DNA of 54,302 bases from an uncultured Bacteroides sp. (GTDB taxonomy: Bacteria > Bacteroidota > Bacteroidia > Bacteroidales > Bacteroidaceae): assembly GCA_958477465.1 (NCBI GenBank), contig CAUEFX010000023.1, forward strand, positions 1 through 54,302, written 5' to 3'. The first letter of the stretch is position 1. Each line of letters starts with the position of its first letter. Positions 27,574 through 36,070 of this stretch are shown here, in pieces. The translations under genes and the position numbers were made by a program. The notes under the pieces were generated by a model. It made no database searches, had not been told where the DNA came from, and worked only from the letters and a program-made list of their open reading frames with translations.

Positions 27574-29436
27574 ATGAAAGGAATATCAAAAATGAAGCCC
27601 ATGATTCAAGTTGTGTTTTTCTTGATTGTGGCGATAACTGTTGCCGCATGTACATCCGATGATTTCACCGATGACTTCGACAGCAAAAGCGAAAACAATA
27701 GCGGTTCGGACTCAGGTTCTTCAGTGGCGTATGCGAGTTCCATTTCCGACATAACGTCATTTGATGTCGCACTCGATGTAACGGCTCTTGAAGAGAGTGA
27801 GGTAGTGCCTGAGGACGATGAGGACTACATCGAGAATAATACATTCTCGAATGAGGTGAAGATAGTCTTCACCGATGCATCAGCCTCGGTATCGGAGACG
27901 GTGGACGGTGTTACGGTGACAGTGGACGGTGCCGATGTTGTGGTAAAGTCGTCTGCGAAGAAAGTGTGTTATGACGTCAGTGGTTCTACAACCAACGGTT
28001 TCCTTAAAATATACAGCGATTACAAGTATGAGTTGAAACTCAATGGTGTAAGTATCACCAATCCTGACGGTGCTCCACTGAATCTACAGAGTAAGAAACG
28101 CGGCTATGTCGTACTTGTCGATGGTACGGAGAATACTCTTACCGACGGCACATCATATACCGATGCCACAGACGATGAGGATATGAAGGCGGCTTTCTTC
28201 AGCGAGGGCAAGATACTCTTCTCGGGTTCCGGCAAATTGAGTGTCTATGGCAACTGTAAGGCGGGCATACGCAGCGATGATTATATTCTCTTCCGTCCCG
28301 GCAATAACATCTATGTCAAAGCAACAGCCGGTAACGGTATCAAGGGCGACGACATATATATAAAAGGTGGTGTGATCAACGTGGAGACTTCGGCAACGGC
28401 TGCCAAGGCGATCAGTAGTGACGGACTTGTGCAAATTGATGGCGGACGTACCACACTGCTGACTACCGGCGGTGGTGAACTTGATGATGACGGGACCGAT
28501 GTGAGCGCATCCGCTTGCGTCAAGGCAGACAGCATATTTGTGATGAATGGCGGCTCACTGCTCTGCAAGAGTACAGGAGCAGGAGGCAAAGGCGTGAGCA
28601 CCGACCAGACACTTACCATCAATGACGGCACCGTCCGCATAATCACGACAGGCAAACAGTATACCTACGGAAGTCTCGACACATCTCCCAAAGGTATAAA
28701 GAGCGATGATGCAATGTCTATCAATGGCGGTGATATAATGGTGCGCTGCACAGGAGGTGAAGGCTCGGAGGGTATCGAGAGTAAGAGTACGATGGATATC
28801 ACGGGTGGTACAATCCGTGCCTATTGCTATGATGATGCTATCAACTCGTCGAAGGCCATGACCATAAGTGGCGGTACCATATTCGCCATGGGCACCAACA
28901 ACGACGGTATTGACTCCAACTCCACGCTTACAATCAGTGGCGGAGTCGTTATAGCCTGCGGAACGACCGTTCCTGAAGATGGTTTCGACTGCGATGAGAA
29001 TACTTTCACCGTGACTGGCGGTACGCTTATAGGCATCGGTGGAGGCACATCAACACCTACGGAAAGTGTCACCACGCAGCCGGTGGCAATAATCGGAGGA
29101 AGCAGCCTTTCGAGCGGTACGTTCATCACCGTCGCCTCATCGGACGGCTCCAATGTAATCGCCTTCAAGACTCCACGCGACTACACACAGCAGGGCTATA
29201 CGTTGCTCGTGTCATCGCCCGATATGACTAAGGGTAGCAGCTATACGGTTTCTACAGGTGCATCGGTCAGTGGCGGCACGGAGTTCTGCGGATATGTGCA
29301 GGGTGCCACTGTCAGCGGCGGCACATCGTTGGCAAGCCTTACGCTCTCTTCTATGATTACTACATACAACTATAGTGGCGGCATGGGAGGCGGTCAGCCT
29401 GGTGGCGGTCAAGGCGGCAGACCTGGTGGCAAATAA
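27574..29436 (+). CDS. Cthe_2159-like beta-helix carbohydrate-binding lipoprotein
   Basis: Predicted surface lipoprotein. The signal region ends in the lipobox VAAC (Cys about residue 26), followed by an acidic Ser-rich linker. The body (about 85-590) is a repeated beta-helix of the 'carbohydrate-binding domain-containing' (DUF4353/Cthe_2159) type: recurring G-I-x-S/G-D-D steps such as GIRSDDYILF, GIKGDDIYIKGG, GIKSDDAMSINGG, GIESKSTMDITGG and GIDSNSTLTISGG. Cthe_2159 itself binds cellulose/acid sugars and calcium; binding here is inferred. The last ~20 residues are Gly/Pro/Gln-rich (GGMGGGQPGGGQGG). It heads a four-gene plus-strand cassette with a second beta-helix protein, a sensor kinase and a regulator. 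Start at Met1 follows an A-rich leader; Met7 is an alternative. Confidence 0.85.
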   Translation: MKGISKMKPMIQVVFFLIVAITVAACTSDDFTDDFDSKSENNSGSDSGSSVAYASSISDITSFDVALDVTALEESEVVPEDDEDYIENNTFSNEVKIVFTDASASVSETVDGVTVTVDGADVVVKSSAKKVCYDVSGSTTNGFLKIYSDYKYELKLNGVSITNPDGAPLNLQSKKRGYVVLVDGTENTLTDGTSYTDATDDEDMKAAFFSEGKILFSGSGKLSVYGNCKAGIRSDDYILFRPGNNIYVKATAGNGIKGDDIYIKGGVINVETSATAAKAISSDGLVQIDGGRTTLLTTGGGELDDDGTDVSASACVKADSIFVMNGGSLLCKSTGAGGKGVSTDQTLTINDGTVRIITTGKQYTYGSLDTSPKGIKSDDAMSINGGDIMVRCTGGEGSEGIESKSTMDITGGTIRAYCYDDAINSSKAMTISGGTIFAMGTNNDGIDSNSTLTISGGVVIACGTTVPEDGFDCDENTFTVTGGTLIGIGGGTSTPTESVTTQPVAIIGGSSLSSGTFITVASSDGSNVIAFKTPRDYTQQGYTLLVSSPDMTKGSSYTVSTGASVSGGTEFCGYVQGATVSGGTSLASLTLSSMITTYNYSGGMGGGQPGGGQGGRPGGK

Positions 29437-29521
29437 AGAGAAATATATCAAAAGTAAGAGTGGCGGAGCTCTTTGGCCTCCGCTGCGATTACCCAAAAAT
29501 AAACGATAAAAACAAACGGTT

Positions 29522-30958
29522 ATGAAAAAGATTTTTATATCAGCGATTTGTGTCCTTTTGTCAAGTAACGTTTTTGCGCAGGGAGGCCCTGGAGGCAATC
29601 CCGGTGGCGGTGGCACCGGCGGTGGTTCAAGTTATGCCATCGGCAGTACGAGCAGTACAGGCTATTCGCAGTCATCGGGCACGACATCGGTGTCGGGCAA
29701 AACCTACACTTCCACTGGCTCTGACGAAAATGCCGTGCAGGTTACCGGAGGTACGTTCACTATGTCGAATTGCACGGTGACCAAAACCGGTGATTACAGT
29801 GCCAGCAGTGACAACACGAGTTTTTATGGCGTAAACTCTGCCGTATATGTAGGTAGTACGAGTGCCACGGCAACTCTTACGATGACGGGTGGCACCATCA
29901 CCACTAACGCCAAGGGTGCCAATGCTGCCTTTGCTTATGGTTATGGCGTGCTTAACATCAGCAATGTGACAATACGCAACACTGCCAGTCTGTCGCGTGG
30001 CATACATGCCACTGGCGGCGGAACGATTGTGGCGTCCAACCTCGACATCGTGACAGAAGGTAGCAACAGTTCCGTTGTTGCCACAGACCGTGGTGGCGGT
30101 ACTGTGACGGTAAACGGCGGTTCATACGTCACTACCGGTACCGATTGCGCCGTACTCTATTCCACGGGCACAATCTCGGCAACCGGTGCTACGGGAAGCT
30201 CATCGAAAGGTGAGGTGGGCGTGATTGAGGGTGACAATACTATTAACATCACCGACTGCAAGTTCACGTCGGGTTCATCATCGCGCGGATTGATGATTCT
30301 GCAAAGCGGTTCGGGTGATTCCGAGGGATATAATGGTGCGATAAACATCACGGGTAGCACAATCACGTTGACAGATGACAGTGCACCGCTTTGCGAGATC
30401 CCGACCAATATCACCGGAACGCTTACACTCGACAATACGTCGCTCACCGTGCCGAGTGGGGTACTCATGTACGTCGACTACAATACGCGCTGGAGTACGT
30501 ACGGTGGTACCGGCAACCTTGTGCTGAAGAACGGCAATTATACAGGAGCCGTGAATGCCGACCAATACGGCACGGCAACTGTTTCGGTGGCAAGTACCGC
30601 CACATGGACCGGTGCAATGGATCATTCTGATGTTGCAAAGTCTACTTCTGTGACGGTCAACGGCACATGGATTCTAAATGCCGACTCGAATGTGGACAAG
30701 CTTGTGATTGGCGAGGGGGCAACTGTATATACCAACGGTTATAATCTCAGCTATGCAAGCATTACCAATAACGGAACGCTCGACACCACATCGACAAGTG
30801 TCACAGGCATAAAGGGCATCTCTACGGATGCGGCACCTATAGACAATGGGGCTGTGTACAACTTGAATGGCGTGAAAGTAGCCGACTCGGAGGCGGCACT
30901 ATCGGGACTCGCTTCGGGAATATACATTGTCAATGGCAAGAAGATAGCCGTTAAATGA
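29522..30958 (+). CDS. Secreted right-handed beta-helix protein with Gly-rich N-terminus
   Basis: No named family recognised with confidence. A clear signal peptide (MKKIFISAICVLLSSNVFAQ) is followed immediately by GGPGGNPGGGGTGGG, then a Ser/Thr/Gly-rich repetitive region of short beta-strand steps (VQVTGGTFTMSNCTV, LTMTGGTITT, LNISNVTIRN, INITDCKFTSG) typical of a parallel beta-helix or pectate-lyase-like adhesin. The C-terminal ~40 residues (YNLNGVKV...GLASGIYIVNGKKIAVK) resemble the short sorting-type tail seen in Bacteroidetes secreted proteins. No catalytic motif is visible. It starts 85 bases after the lipoprotein gene. Its mature Gly-rich start mirrors the Gly-rich end of that protein, hinting that the two interact; this is inference. 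Confidence 0.75.
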   Translation: MKKIFISAICVLLSSNVFAQGGPGGNPGGGGTGGGSSYAIGSTSSTGYSQSSGTTSVSGKTYTSTGSDENAVQVTGGTFTMSNCTVTKTGDYSASSDNTSFYGVNSAVYVGSTSATATLTMTGGTITTNAKGANAAFAYGYGVLNISNVTIRNTASLSRGIHATGGGTIVASNLDIVTEGSNSSVVATDRGGGTVTVNGGSYVTTGTDCAVLYSTGTISATGATGSSSKGEVGVIEGDNTINITDCKFTSGSSSRGLMILQSGSGDSEGYNGAINITGSTITLTDDSAPLCEIPTNITGTLTLDNTSLTVPSGVLMYVDYNTRWSTYGGTGNLVLKNGNYTGAVNADQYGTATVSVASTATWTGAMDHSDVAKSTSVTVNGTWILNADSNVDKLVIGEGATVYTNGYNLSYASITNNGTLDTTSTSVTGIKGISTDAAPIDNGAVYNLNGVKVADSEAALSGLASGIYIVNGKKIAVK

Positions 30959-31084
30959 TGCAATAACTTCGTTTTCTAAACGTTATCTTTTATATAACAT
31001 GCTATGCTGTTATTCCGATTTCATTCCATCGAAACGACAGTTGTGACTTAAAAAAAGGAAAGTGAAAACTTTAAAACAAATGCA

Positions 31085-32221
31085 ATGTTGTACGGACAAA
31101 AACGTTCGGAACTGATTTTGTATCTGGTGCTGTGGACAATACTGTATGCAGCATCAGCTTTCTCCATATATATAGGTAAGATAAGCTCCCATGCCTCTCA
31201 GTTCGACTGGCTTGGACTGCTGAGCTCGTGGCGGCTGCTCACCATGTTTTTTGTGGCGTTCTGTATCCATAACTTTCTTGTTGCCCCACAGCTTGTCTAT
31301 CGTAACCGCCGTTGGCAATACAGCCTGGCAACCGCATTGCTCATTGGCTGTTTTATGGCATTCCAGGCATTCAGCCGCCCGCATCGTCCTGACGGTATGG
31401 AGCCTCCCACGAAACCGATGGAAGAGAACATGGTGCCGCGTCCGGAAAAAGTGTATGATGGCGGCAAGCCGATACACCCCAATCGTGATGGATGGAGGAA
31501 TATGGAGCCTCCACGTGCTTTCGGCGGTCAGGACTCAGTGGCGTTGATCATAGTCAGCTTGCTGTTGGCACTTAATGTCGGTGCCAAGTATTATTTCAAG
31601 TCTATCGCCGACCGCAAACGCTTCGATGCCATTGAACGCGATAATCTGAATACCCAACTGTCGTACTTGAAGTATCAGATAAATCCCCACTTCTTCATGA
31701 ATACGCTTAACAACATTCATGCTCTTGTACTTATCGACCCCGAGGCAGCCAACCGCATGATTGAAACATTGTCCAAGCTCATGCGTTACGTTCTCTATGA
31801 CGGTAACCGTTCATTGGCTCCGTTGCAGAAGGAATTGGCATTTGTCGAGAATTATGTTGAACTGATGCGTGTACGCTTTACCGAGAATGTACGCATCGAC
31901 ATGGAGTTTCCCGACACGGTGCCGGATATAAGTGTGCCTTCACTGCTTTTTGCCACATTTATAGAGAACGCCTTCAAGCATGGCGTGAGCTACGAGTGCG
32001 ATTCGTTCATAGACATACGCCTTGACGCCGATGTCGAAAGTGGGGTGAGCTTCACATGCCGCAACAGCCGTTTGCCTGAAAAGGACGACTTGCATGGCGG
32101 TGTGGGGCTTGTCAATGCCCGTAAGCGTCTGCAACTTATATATGGCAACAGCTATACACTCGACATTACGCCGTCGGAAAAGGAATACTGCGTGACGCTG
32201 AGGTTACCGGTCAGGAAGTAA
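31085..32221 (+). CDS. LytS/YehU-type sensor histidine kinase
   Basis: Inner-membrane kinase of the His_kinase (PF06580) type. Four hydrophobic helices lie at about 10-30, 48-69, 80-95 and 151-170. A Pro-rich, charged segment (about 97-150) lies between helices 3 and 4 and is a possible sensing loop. The phosphoacceptor is His202 in QINPHFFMNTLNNIHAL, and the ATP-binding N box is FIENAFKHG, with a G box near GGVGLVNARKRL. No PAS, HAMP or large periplasmic sensor is present. It lies 126 bases after the second beta-helix gene and 18 bases before the LytTR regulator, its likely partner. Confidence 0.93.
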   Translation: MLYGQKRSELILYLVLWTILYAASAFSIYIGKISSHASQFDWLGLLSSWRLLTMFFVAFCIHNFLVAPQLVYRNRRWQYSLATALLIGCFMAFQAFSRPHRPDGMEPPTKPMEENMVPRPEKVYDGGKPIHPNRDGWRNMEPPRAFGGQDSVALIIVSLLLALNVGAKYYFKSIADRKRFDAIERDNLNTQLSYLKYQINPHFFMNTLNNIHALVLIDPEAANRMIETLSKLMRYVLYDGNRSLAPLQKELAFVENYVELMRVRFTENVRIDMEFPDTVPDISVPSLLFATFIENAFKHGVSYECDSFIDIRLDADVESGVSFTCRNSRLPEKDDLHGGVGLVNARKRLQLIYGNSYTLDITPSEKEYCVTLRLPVRK

Positions 32222-32239
32222 TTATAATAGTAATTAACG

Positions 32240-32962
32240 ATGATAAAATGTGTTGCAATCGACGATGAGCCTCTTGCCTTGAAGCAGTTGGCTTATTATC
32301 TTGAGAAAGTTCCGTTTTTCGAGCTTGTGGCATGTTGCCGGAGTGCGATGGATGCTATACGCAAGTTGGAGGATACGGAAGCTGATGTATTGTTTATCGA
32401 TATAAACATGCCCGACCTCAACGGCCTTGACTTTGTGCGCTCGCTCGCCAATCCGCCGATGGTAGTCTTCACGACTGCCTATCAGGAACATGCCCTTGAA
32501 GGCTACCGCGTGAATGCCATCGACTATCTGCTCAAACCATTCGGCATGAGCGACATTTTACGTGCTGCGGAAAAGGTGAAGCGGCAGTATGATTTGATAC
32601 ATGCCGCAACTCTTTCGCCCATCGACGAGTATGATGCTATTTTCATACGTGCAGACTATAAGGTGATGCGTATCCTTGTAAAGGATATTGTATATGTGGA
32701 AGGTTATGGCGAATATCTGCGCATATATCTTGAAGGCCGAGCCAAGCCGCTTGTGGCATATCTGAGAATGAAAGAGATGGAAGAACGGCTCACTGACAAG
32801 TGCTTCATGCGCATACACAAATCATATATTGTCAATCTGCATCATCTTGTTGAAATTAACAAAAACCGTGTTATCCTTGATACTAAAGCTGAAATACCTA
32901 TTGGCGAGAGTTATCATGAGAAACTACGGCTATATGTGGATGCGAAATTCTTAGGTAAATAA
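32240..32962 (+). CDS. LytTR-family response regulator
   Basis: Cytosolic DNA-binding regulator. The receiver domain occupies about 1-120 with the acidic pair Asp8/Asp9 and phosphoacceptor Asp54 (LFIDINMPDLNG), the conserved Thr in FTTAYQ and Lys in LLKPF. The C-terminal LytTR domain (about 140-238) shows IFIRADYKVMRI, DIVYVEGYGEYLRIYL and FMRIHKSYIVNLHHL. Length 240 is usual. Paired with the kinase immediately upstream; it may control the two beta-helix genes of the same cassette, but no certain LytTR target site was identified. Confidence 0.95.
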   Translation: MIKCVAIDDEPLALKQLAYYLEKVPFFELVACCRSAMDAIRKLEDTEADVLFIDINMPDLNGLDFVRSLANPPMVVFTTAYQEHALEGYRVNAIDYLLKPFGMSDILRAAEKVKRQYDLIHAATLSPIDEYDAIFIRADYKVMRILVKDIVYVEGYGEYLRIYLEGRAKPLVAYLRMKEMEERLTDKCFMRIHKSYIVNLHHLVEINKNRVILDTKAEIPIGESYHEKLRLYVDAKFLGK

Positions 32963-33106
32963 TTTTGTATCTGCACAGAGTTAGTCTTGATGCTTTTTTA
33001 CTGTTTGGGAGGTCTGCTTCTGATAACCAGTTTGTGGTAGACTTTGAGTGAATGCGGTGAGTAAAGAATCGGAGCTCCGGAAGTTGGTGCGGAACATTCT
33101 TTTTCG

Positions 33107-33114
33107 TATTTTTG
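33107..33114 (+). promoter_or_regulatory. Candidate surE -7 element
   Basis: TATTTTTG matches TAnnTTTG 24 bases before the surE start. A partial TTGG at 33084-33087 is near the -33 position. This would restart core transcription after the cassette. Confidence 0.5.
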
Positions 33115-33138
33115 CACTATATTCTAAAGAAGATTGTT

Positions 33139-33903
33139 ATGGAAAATAGACGCCCGCTGATTCTCATCTCTAACGATGACGGTATCATGGCAAAGGGTAT
33201 TAGTGAACTGATAAAATTTCTTCGTCCGTTGGGCGAAATAGTAGTGATGGCGCCTGATGCGCCACGTTCCGGAAGTGGATGTGCGATTACTGTAACGCAG
33301 CCGGTACATTATCAGTTGCTTCGCAAAGATGTCGGGCTGACCGTTTACAAATGTTCCGGTACTCCGACCGATTGTATCAAGTTGGCGCGGAATACAGTAT
33401 TGGATCGCAAACCTGATTTAGTGGTCGGTGGCATCAATCACGGAGATAATTCAGCTACCAATGTGCACTATTCCGGTACGATGGGAGTCGTTTTTGAAGG
33501 ATGTTTGAATGGAATACCATCTATTGGGTTTTCGCTTTGCAATCATGAGCCCGGCGCCGATTTTGAACCTGCCGGACCTTATATCCGCCGGATTGCTGCT
33601 CAGGTGTTGGAGAAAGGATTGCCTCCATTGACCTGCCTTAATGTGAATTTTCCGGATGTGAAAGAGATTAAAGGTATTAAAATCTGTGAGCAAGCCAAAG
33701 GTGTGTGGACTCACGAATGGGAAGCTTGCCCCCGGAGAGGGGATGAAACCTATTTTTGGCTGACCGGAGAGTTTACTGACCACGAACCTGAAAATGAGAA
33801 GTGTGATCACTGGGCACTTGCCAACGGATACGTTGCCATTACCCCGACAACTGTAGACGTTACCGCTTACGGGTTTATGGATGAATTGAGAGCTTGGTTC
33901 TAA
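33139..33903 (+). CDS. surE: 5'/3'-nucleotidase SurE
   Basis: Metal-dependent phosphatase acting on nucleoside 5'- and 3'-monophosphates in the cytosol. The start at 33139 (MENRRPLILISNDDG) is preferred over a Met nine codons earlier. The metal-site motif SNDDG is at about 11-15, and SGSGCAITV, GTPTDCIKLA, VVGGINHGDN and YSGTMGVVFEG are the conserved SurE blocks. Length 254 is normal. It is followed after 64 bases by lpxB. Confidence 0.96.
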   Translation: MENRRPLILISNDDGIMAKGISELIKFLRPLGEIVVMAPDAPRSGSGCAITVTQPVHYQLLRKDVGLTVYKCSGTPTDCIKLARNTVLDRKPDLVVGGINHGDNSATNVHYSGTMGVVFEGCLNGIPSIGFSLCNHEPGADFEPAGPYIRRIAAQVLEKGLPPLTCLNVNFPDVKEIKGIKICEQAKGVWTHEWEACPRRGDETYFWLTGEFTDHEPENEKCDHWALANGYVAITPTTVDVTAYGFMDELRAWF

Positions 33904-33930
33904 CCTCTCCTTGTTTTCAAATTCCGATTT

Positions 33931-33967
33931 ACAACTCTCAATCCTCAACTCTCAATTTTCAATTCTC
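33931..33967 (+). repeat. Degenerate CTCAA-rich repeat before lpxB
   Basis: The short stretch between surE and lpxB is made of imperfect units (CAACTCTCAAT, CCTCAACTCTCAAT, TTTCAATTCTCA) running up to the lpxB start codon. It leaves no Shine-Dalgarno sequence. Function not known. Confidence 0.55.
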
Positions 33968-35104
33968 ATGAAATATTATCTTATTGTTGGCGAAGCCTCC
34001 GGCGACTTGCATGCATCACATTTGATGGCCGCTTTGAAAGAAGAAGACCCTTTGGCCGAGTTTCGTTTTTTCGGTGGCGACCTCATGGCTGCCGTAGGTG
34101 GAACGATGGTGAAGCACTATAAAGATTTGGCATATATGGGATTTATTCCCGTATTGCTCCACCTGCGTACTATTTTTGCCAACATGAAACGTTGCAAAGA
34201 GGACATACGCTCTTGGAGTCCGGATGTTGTTATTCTTGTGGACTATCCGGGATTTAACCTGAATATTGCCGAATTCGTTCATTCTCATACCCGGATTCCT
34301 GTATACTATTATATTTCACCGAAGATTTGGGCGTGGAAAGAGTATCGCATTAAGAATATAAAACGGGATGTAGACGAACTTTTCTCAATACTGCCTTTCG
34401 AGGTCGATTTTTTCGAGAAGAAGCATAAGTATCCCATACACTATGTCGGTAATCCTACGGTTGATGAAGTAGCTGCTTTCTGCGAAACGCATACAAAGGA
34501 TTTTCCCGCTTTTATCCGGGATAATAATATCGAAGACAAGCCGATTATCGCTCTTCTTGCCGGAAGTAGAAAGCAGGAGATAAAGGATAATCTGCCCCGT
34601 ATGCTGGAGGCGGCTGCTGTATTCACCGATTACCAGATGGTGCTGGCGGGAGCTCCTTCCATCGCTCCCGAATATTATCGGAAATATATAGGGCAGGCGG
34701 ATGTAAAGATTGTCTTCAACCAGACCTATCGCCTGCTGCAACAGGCGGAAGCGGCTTTGGTGACTTCCGGTACGGCTACTTTGGAGACAGCCCTTTTCCG
34801 CGTTCCGCAAGTGGTTTGCTATTATCTGGCGGCCGGTAAACTGGTTTCATTTCTGCGCAAACATATCCTGAAAGTGAAATTTATCTCTCTCGTCAACTTA
34901 ATAGCCGGACGGGAGGTGGTGAAAGAACTGGTGGCTGACACGATGACCGTGAAGAATGTGCAGGCAGAGTTGGAGCGTCTTTTATTGGATAAAGAGTATC
35001 GCCGGAACATGTTGGATGAATACGAACTTATGGCTCAAAAACTTGGACCCGCCGGAGCCCCTCGGCATGCAGCTCATGAAATAGTGAAATTGCTTAAAAA
35101 ATGA
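33968..35104 (+). CDS. lpxB: Lipid-A-disaccharide synthase
   Basis: GT19 glycosyltransferase that joins UDP-2,3-diacylglucosamine and lipid X to form the lipid A disaccharide, at the inner membrane. Start at 33968 (MKYYLIVGEASGDLHASHL) holds the conserved GEASGD motif; an upstream in-frame Met would add 19 residues translated from the CTCAA repeat. Other blocks: GFIPVLLHL, VDYPGFNLNIA, YYISPKIWAWKEYRIKNIK and LLAGSRKQEI. Length 378 is standard. Ends at an intrinsic terminator. Confidence 0.97.
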   Translation: MKYYLIVGEASGDLHASHLMAALKEEDPLAEFRFFGGDLMAAVGGTMVKHYKDLAYMGFIPVLLHLRTIFANMKRCKEDIRSWSPDVVILVDYPGFNLNIAEFVHSHTRIPVYYYISPKIWAWKEYRIKNIKRDVDELFSILPFEVDFFEKKHKYPIHYVGNPTVDEVAAFCETHTKDFPAFIRDNNIEDKPIIALLAGSRKQEIKDNLPRMLEAAAVFTDYQMVLAGAPSIAPEYYRKYIGQADVKIVFNQTYRLLQQAEAALVTSGTATLETALFRVPQVVCYYLAAGKLVSFLRKHILKVKFISLVNLIAGREVVKELVADTMTVKNVQAELERLLLDKEYRRNMLDEYELMAQKLGPAGAPRHAAHEIVKLLKK

Positions 35105-35127
35105 GATCTGTTTTGATAATAAACGTG

Positions 35128-35157
35128 AAGCCGGTGCAGTAAAACTCCGGCTTTTTT
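35128..35157 (+). terminator. Intrinsic terminator of surE-lpxB
   Basis: AAGCCGG (35128-35134) pairs with CCGGCTT (35147-35153) around a 12-base loop and runs into TTTTT, 24 bases after the lpxB stop. Confidence 0.85.
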
Positions 35158-35197
35158 ATTTATCAGACAGATATAAAAAAAAGAAAGGGACACATAT

Positions 35198-35934
35198 ATG
35201 AAAAAGTTAAGTTGTTATTTAGTGGCAATGTTGTTTTTGTTGATACCGGCATTGCAATCGTGTGATGATAACGATGGATATTCTATCGGACAGTTTGCGG
35301 GCAGTTGGGCTACGGTTCGTGTTTTGAGCGGTGATACTTATTATTTGGAGTCCGATTATTATGGGACGCTTTGGCCGGCAGCCGGCAGAGTATGTGATTT
35401 CAGACCGGTGGAGGGGCAAAGGGTGGCTGTTTGGTTTAATCCTTTATATGATAATTATGACAACTATGATTTAGCGGTTAAGGTAGAGGATGTTTTCCCT
35501 ATTTTAACGAAATCGGTAGTAAACCTGACTGCCGAAAATGAGACGGAAGTAGGAAATGATCCGGTCACTATCTTTAAAAAGAGGATATGGATTGCCAATG
35601 GTTATCTGAATGTTATATTCAGACAGAATAGACCTATAGATGCTCCTCATCTCGTGAATCTGGTGTATAACACATTAGGACACCCGAAGAAGACGGTTAT
35701 GTTCATTTGGAATTCCGTTATAATACGCATGATGATTTGTCCGGAAGATGGGGAGACGGAGCGGTCTCTTTTAATTTGAATACCATTGATTTTGAGGGGA
35801 AGAAGGGATTGAAACTAAAGTTGAACTCTGCGGTGAACGGTGAAGTGGAAATTACATTTAATATAAAAGAAACCATGTCAGAGGGAAAAGATGTATTGAA
35901 TCTGAATTATGGAGAGCTGGAAGCCATAAGGTGA
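35198..35934 (+). pseudogene. NigD-like lipoprotein gene, frameshifted
   Basis: A 737-base coding stretch split by one frameshift. The first frame (from 35198) encodes a signal with lipobox ALQSC and a NigD-like OB-fold N-domain up to LVNLVYNTLGHP. The second frame continues the C-terminal beta-sandwich: EEDGYVHLEFRYNTHDDL at once after the break, to a stop at 35934. The break falls at the CCC of 35683-35685: one extra C would restore a single frame reading NTLGHPEEDGYVHL. As written, the first frame would run on through unrelated residues to 35779. Could be a true one-base deletion, a slipped C tract or a sequencing error. NigD-type proteins are envelope lipoproteins of uncertain role. Confidence 0.8.
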
Positions 35935-35959
35935 AAAAGACTTATATGCTTTTCAACTA

Positions 35960-35997
35960 AAACGGGTCTATCTTTGCTGTTGGAGATAGACCCGTTT
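35960..35997. terminator. Strong hairpin between NigD-like gene and cdsA
   Basis: AAACGGGTCTATCT (35960-35973) pairs perfectly with AGATAGACCCGTTT (35984-35997) around a 10-base loop. The two genes converge here, so it is probably a bidirectional terminator. Confidence 0.8.
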
Positions 35998-36070
35998 CTG
36001 TTTGTATCTTATCTGATAAAACTTTTAAGGGGAAAATTTAGGCTCACTCGACAAATCAGGGGTGAGGGCT

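Noticed and set aside
31085..32962. The kinase/regulator pair as the hybrid two-component control of the PUL
   Set aside because: It is 15 kb away, is not a hybrid protein, and the PUL has its own sigma/anti-sigma pair.
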